Assembly: GCA_021324015.1 (NCBI GenBank)
Contig: JAJPJX010000121.1
Location: forward strand, 1 to 64,000
Direction: 5' to 3'
DNA: 64,000 bases
Source: Solibacteraceae bacterium
GTDB taxonomy: Bacteria; Acidobacteriota; Terriglobia; Bryobacterales; Bryobacteraceae
Numbering within the stretch: the first letter of the stretch is position 1; every line of letters begins with the position of its first letter. The translations under genes and the position numbers were made by a program. Below the pieces are notes generated by a model. That model searched no databases. It saw nothing but the letters and a program-made list of their open reading frames with translations, and was not told where the DNA came from. Shown one piece after another: positions 61,297 through 64,000 of the stretch.

Positions 61297-62073
61297 ATGC
61301 CCGGAATCGATGTAAATCAACTCTGGACGCCCGCCAGGGCGATCCCCTCGCCGCAGGCGGATCAGAAGGCCCCGGTGACGAACGTGCGCGGAGGCCGGTA
61401 TGGCGAGCAGTTCGTCCTGCCGTTGACCGTGACCAAGCACGTGCTCGCCGATGAAGGCTCGTACTTCATCGCGACCAACGTGACACCCGGCACCGCGCAG
61501 GCGTACAACATTCAGGCGGCCTTCTCGGACACGACGCCTCTGCTGTACATCCAGAACAACGACTCGAAGGCCAACCCCTTCGGCAAGCGCATGTATCTGG
61601 ACTACATCAAGCTCATCTGCACCACGGCGCCCGCCTCGGCGACCGGAGCGCGCTTCGCCATCAAGACGGACCCGCAGCTCCGCACGCTCTCGACCAACAA
61701 CACGCTCGCGATCACGCCGACCTCGCCCAACTCCGACGTGGCCATGCAGTCCGTCTGCTCGATCAACGCGCAGAACAACTCCTCGGCTTCGGTGCTCACC
61801 GCGTCCTCGGGTTCCGCGCGTGTCGTGGCGAACGGCAGCATGGGCGGCCTGCCCATCGTCGGTGATGAATTCGTGCTGGTCTGCGGTGCCGCCGATCCCG
61901 GCGCGTACCCCGGCCTCACGGCGGCGCAGGCGGTTTGCCCTGGCCGTAAGGTGACCGGCATCCCGCCCGTGATCCTTGGCCCCAACTCCGCGCTCACGGT
62001 GTACGCCTGGTTCCCCGGCAACGCCGCGACGGGCCTCTCGTTCGAGTTCGAGATGGGGTGGTGGGAGCGGTAG
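61297..62073 (+). CDS. Phage structural protein, unknown
   Basis: 258 aa from ATG 61297 (GAAAGGAGAACC). Beta-rich with FVLPLTVTKHVLADEGSYF and a C-terminal strand set ending EFEMGWW. Similar in style to virion surface proteins; no family recognised. Confidence 0.6.
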   Translation: MPGIDVNQLWTPARAIPSPQADQKAPVTNVRGGRYGEQFVLPLTVTKHVLADEGSYFIATNVTPGTAQAYNIQAAFSDTTPLLYIQNNDSKANPFGKRMYLDYIKLICTTAPASATGARFAIKTDPQLRTLSTNNTLAITPTSPNSDVAMQSVCSINAQNNSSASVLTASSGSARVVANGSMGGLPIVGDEFVLVCGAADPGAYPGLTAAQAVCPGRKVTGIPPVILGPNSALTVYAWFPGNAATGLSFEFEMGWWER

Positions 62074-62090
62074 TCAAGCCGTAGGACACG

Positions 62091-62657
62091 ATGCTCCTCT
62101 TGCTGTTCAACAACACGCGCGCTCTGGCCGGAGCCGTCCTCGGCCGGAGCAGCATCGGCGCGCAACTTGCGGCGCTCCGGTCGGTCACCGGAGGCGCGTT
62201 CGGCGCGGCCTCCGTCTCCGGCCGCCTCGTCCGCATCCGCAGTCTTCTGGCACGGGCGGCGACTGGCCGGGGGACCACCTCTGGTACGTTCCGGGCGTAC
62301 CGCGTCATGCGCGCGCTGGCTGCCGGGTCCTCGGCGGCCTCCGCGCGCCTGGCACGGCTGCGCAGCATTCGCGGGACCGCCGAAGGCGTCGCCCAGGTGA
62401 CGGGGCATCTCGCCTATGCTCGTGCATTCGCTGGCGTCGTTCTCGGCTCCTCGAACGCCGCAGCCGTCCTGGAGACGATCCGGCGACTGGCTAAGACGCC
62501 CGGCATCCGCGTCTTGGTCGTGCCCTCCGAAACGCGGGCCATCGCGGTTGCCGAGTCGCGTGTAGCGGTCGTGCTGCGTGAGGTGCGGCGGGTGCCGGTG
62601 GATGGCGAGAGCAGGACCATTATCGTGCCCGCCGAACTCCGAAGGATCGCCTCATGA
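62091..62657 (+). CDS. Phage protein with about 20-aa internal repeats
   Basis: 188 aa. At least six units of about 20 residues of the form R-x-x-x-G-x-x-x-G-x-S-x-x-x-x-x-L (RALAGAVLGRSSIGAQLAAL, RSVTGGAFGAASVSGRLVRI, ARAFAGVVLGSSNAAAVLET). Strongly basic. Looks like a repeat solenoid; similar short Gly/Ser repeats occur in fibre-region proteins. Overlaps the next gene by four bases. Confidence 0.6.
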   Translation: MLLLLFNNTRALAGAVLGRSSIGAQLAALRSVTGGAFGAASVSGRLVRIRSLLARAATGRGTTSGTFRAYRVMRALAAGSSAASARLARLRSIRGTAEGVAQVTGHLAYARAFAGVVLGSSNAAAVLETIRRLAKTPGIRVLVVPSETRAIAVAESRVAVVLREVRRVPVDGESRTIIVPAELRRIAS

Positions 62658-62923
62658 TGACCTTCACGAAGGACCCCAATGCCGTTCTGGATTACTCGGT
62701 GGACTGGTCGAAGTGGCTGGCCGGCGACCAGATCGAGGAAAGCACATGGTCCGTTAGCGACTCCGCGCTTGCAGTCTCGGATGAGACGAATTCGGCCACC
62801 CAAGCCACCGCGTGGTTGTCGGGCGGGGCTGTGGGCCAGTCATACACGGTGACCAACAAGATCACCACGGCGGCAGGCCGGATCGACGAGAGGTCGTTCA
62901 TCGTACAGGTCCAGGCCCGCTAA
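62654..62923 (+). CDS. Ig-like small phage protein, fibre-tail adaptor type
   Basis: 89 aa. DPNAVLDYSVDWSKWLAGDQI, then ATAWLSGGAVGQSYTVTNKITTAAGRIDERSFIV, a pattern common next to phage fibres. One compact beta sandwich. Start overlaps the previous stop (ATGA). Confidence 0.75.
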   Translation: MMTFTKDPNAVLDYSVDWSKWLAGDQIEESTWSVSDSALAVSDETNSATQATAWLSGGAVGQSYTVTNKITTAAGRIDERSFIVQVQAR

Positions 62924-62964
62924 TCAACTCGCGCCCGGCGATCTCCGGGCAGAAAGAAGGCAGT

Positions 62965-63465
62965 ATGTTCCGACTCAAGACGTGTATTTTTGCGCTCCTG
63001 GTGCTGCTTGTGGCAACCGGCGCGTTCGGCCAGACGGCGATTTACGTGGGCGCCGGGCCGAGTCTTTATACCACCTCGCCGTTCGGCGCGGCTAACCTCG
63101 CCATCGGCATCTGCAACGCGAGCGCCAACACGTGCTCGCTCACCGGATTCGAGGCGCGCGGCTCGGTGAAGGACCCGAAGAATCTCGTGTACTCCACGTC
63201 CACCGGCGTGCGGCAGGTCGTGGCGACCGCTTCCTCGCCCGCGATCAAAGTGGATCTGTTTGTCCTGGGACAGGGCGGCGCGGCGGTCACGGGGTCTGCG
63301 GTTGGCCTGGCGGCCACGCTCGGCGGCGGCCTGACGTTCCATCCTGCGCGCGCACCGAACTGGGGTTTCACGCTTGCGGCGCGAGAGATTTATTCGCCCG
63401 TCAATCCGGGCTGGCAACCGTGGTTTCACGCGCAGATCGGCTACACGTTCCAGGGAACGAAATAA
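62965..63465 (+). CDS. Exported beta-barrel-like protein in the lysis/fibre region
   Basis: 166 aa from ATG 62965 (AAAGAAGG). Signal peptide LKTCIFALLVLLVATGAFGQ. The rest is beta-rich and ends FHAQIGYTFQG, with a final aromatic residue pattern like outer-membrane barrels. Could be a lysogenic-conversion or superinfection-exclusion protein (inference). Confidence 0.6.
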   Translation: MFRLKTCIFALLVLLVATGAFGQTAIYVGAGPSLYTTSPFGAANLAIGICNASANTCSLTGFEARGSVKDPKNLVYSTSTGVRQVVATASSPAIKVDLFVLGQGGAAVTGSAVGLAATLGGGLTFHPARAPNWGFTLAAREIYSPVNPGWQPWFHAQIGYTFQGTK

Positions 63466-63468
63466 GCC

Positions 63469-63657
63469 ATGCCGATCCGCGCCGATTATTTCGAACGTGA
63501 GGCAGGCCACATCGTGGTCTGCCTCATCCTCATCGCGATGGGCGCGGGGCTGTGGCTGCTCAAGGTGCCCAAGGGCGAGGACCTGATTCCCTTCGCGCTG
63601 GGCGTGCTTGGCCGAAGCATGGTCGGCCGCAAGAACGCTCCGGAGGACAACAAGTGA
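63469..63657 (+). CDS. Holin-like small membrane protein
   Basis: 62 aa with one strong membrane helix (IVVCLILIAMGAGLWLL) and a weaker one (LIPFALGVLGRSM). Charged ends. Size and place near lysis genes suit a holin. GTGA overlap with the next gene. Confidence 0.55.
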   Translation: MPIRADYFEREAGHIVVCLILIAMGAGLWLLKVPKGEDLIPFALGVLGRSMVGRKNAPEDNK

Positions 63658-64000
63658 CGCCGCAAGAGATCACCGCCATCATCTCGGCGATCGGGATTAT
63701 TTCCGTCGCCATCAACATTTACGTCGGCCTGCGCCTCGCCACGGTCCAGGCGAGATTCGAGGCCGACGCCGCCGCACTCAAAGCCTCGATGATTGAGGAG
63801 TTCGCCCGCTGGAAGGACGAAGTGCTGAACGCCATCAACGGCAAGTATGTCAGCGAGAAGCTCATCATCGAAATCCGCGCCGGCCTCGGGCGCGAGATCA
63901 TGGCTCTCAGCACACGGTTCGACCGCATGGACGAGCGCTGCGAGATCCGCCACGCGCGGTGCCCGCCCGCAAATTGCGATCCGCCGTTAGTACCGCACGG
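63654..64000 (+). CDS. Membrane-anchored coiled-coil protein, candidate spanin (partial)
   Basis: Open from GTG 63654 to the window edge, 115 codons visible. N-terminal membrane helix (IISAIGIISVAINIYVGL), then heptad-rich helices, then a Cys-rich end (CEIRHARCPPANC). Coupled to the holin-like gene by GTGA overlap, which suits an i-spanin. The C-terminus is cut by the edge. Confidence 0.5.
   Translation, partial: MTPQEITAIISAIGIISVAINIYVGLRLATVQARFEADAAALKASMIEEFARWKDEVLNAINGKYVSEKLIIEIRAGLGREIMALSTRFDRMDERCEIRHARCPPANCDPPLVPH

Overview
The window is high-GC DNA that reads as a soil-type bacterium, most likely Acidobacteriota of the Bryobacterales/Solibacter kind. That placement is an inference from the gene mix (group 3b [NiFe] hydrogenase, Ig-repeat secreted protein, lone sulfatase, paired short-chain chromate transporters, a fucokinase/GDP-fucose pyrophosphorylase fusion); no rRNA gene is present to settle it. 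It splits into a host half (1 to about 23.6 kb) and a prophage half (about 25.4 kb to the right edge), separated by a tRNA-Phe gene and a gene-poor stretch.

Host part. Positions 2-8182 form one compact, mostly overlapping plus-strand operon: maturation endopeptidase, Fe-S beta subunit, cyclic-nucleotide-binding protein, flavin gamma subunit, small (delta) subunit and large (alpha) subunit of an NAD(P)-linked group 3b hydrogenase, a second maturation endopeptidase, an alanine dehydrogenase-like enzyme and a CoA-transferase. Two copies of a short dispersed repeat sit in its only real gaps. Then come small exported proteins, a PAS-LuxR regulator divergent from an Ig-repeat protein with a palindrome between them, two aldo/keto reductases, a chromate transporter pair, a HEXXH protein, a sulfatase, a HlyD-type adaptor, class I fumarase overlapping an FKP-type fucose salvage enzyme, and a DsbA-like protein.

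Boundary. tRNA-Phe(GAA) at 23567 is followed by an 11-bp tandem repeat and by two diverged copies of a hairpin-bearing element of about 110-120 bp that flank a small DUF4177-like gene. No integrase, repressor or replication gene is visible, so either the prophage extends past the right edge or it has lost them.

Prophage. An early block of small overlapping genes carries an embedded tRNA-Thr(CGT), a 4-codon mini-ORF, two tandem ParB-methyltransferase fusions and a DUF1040-like gene; a DUF3489/histone-like gene opposes it. From 31.4 kb the order is that of a lambda-type siphovirus: small terminase, GpA large terminase, gpW-like joiner, portal, S49 protease/scaffold, DUF2190 decoration protein, terminator, major capsid, head-tail joiners, tail terminator, tail tube, a G/GT chaperone pair with a clear -1 slippery site (C CCA AAC), tape measure, tip proteins, a repeat-rich fibre interrupted by one in-frame TAG, a glucosaminidase endolysin, candidate spanins, fibre accessory proteins and a holin-like protein. 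Two short genes on the minus strand are set into the tail operon (43941-44279 and 49536-49832) and look like morons.

The points most worth following up are the frameshift site, the amber codon in the fibre, the two repeat families in that fibre, the domain embedded in the tape measure protein, the tandem methyltransferases with an upstream hairpin, and the hairpin elements around the DUF4177-like gene.
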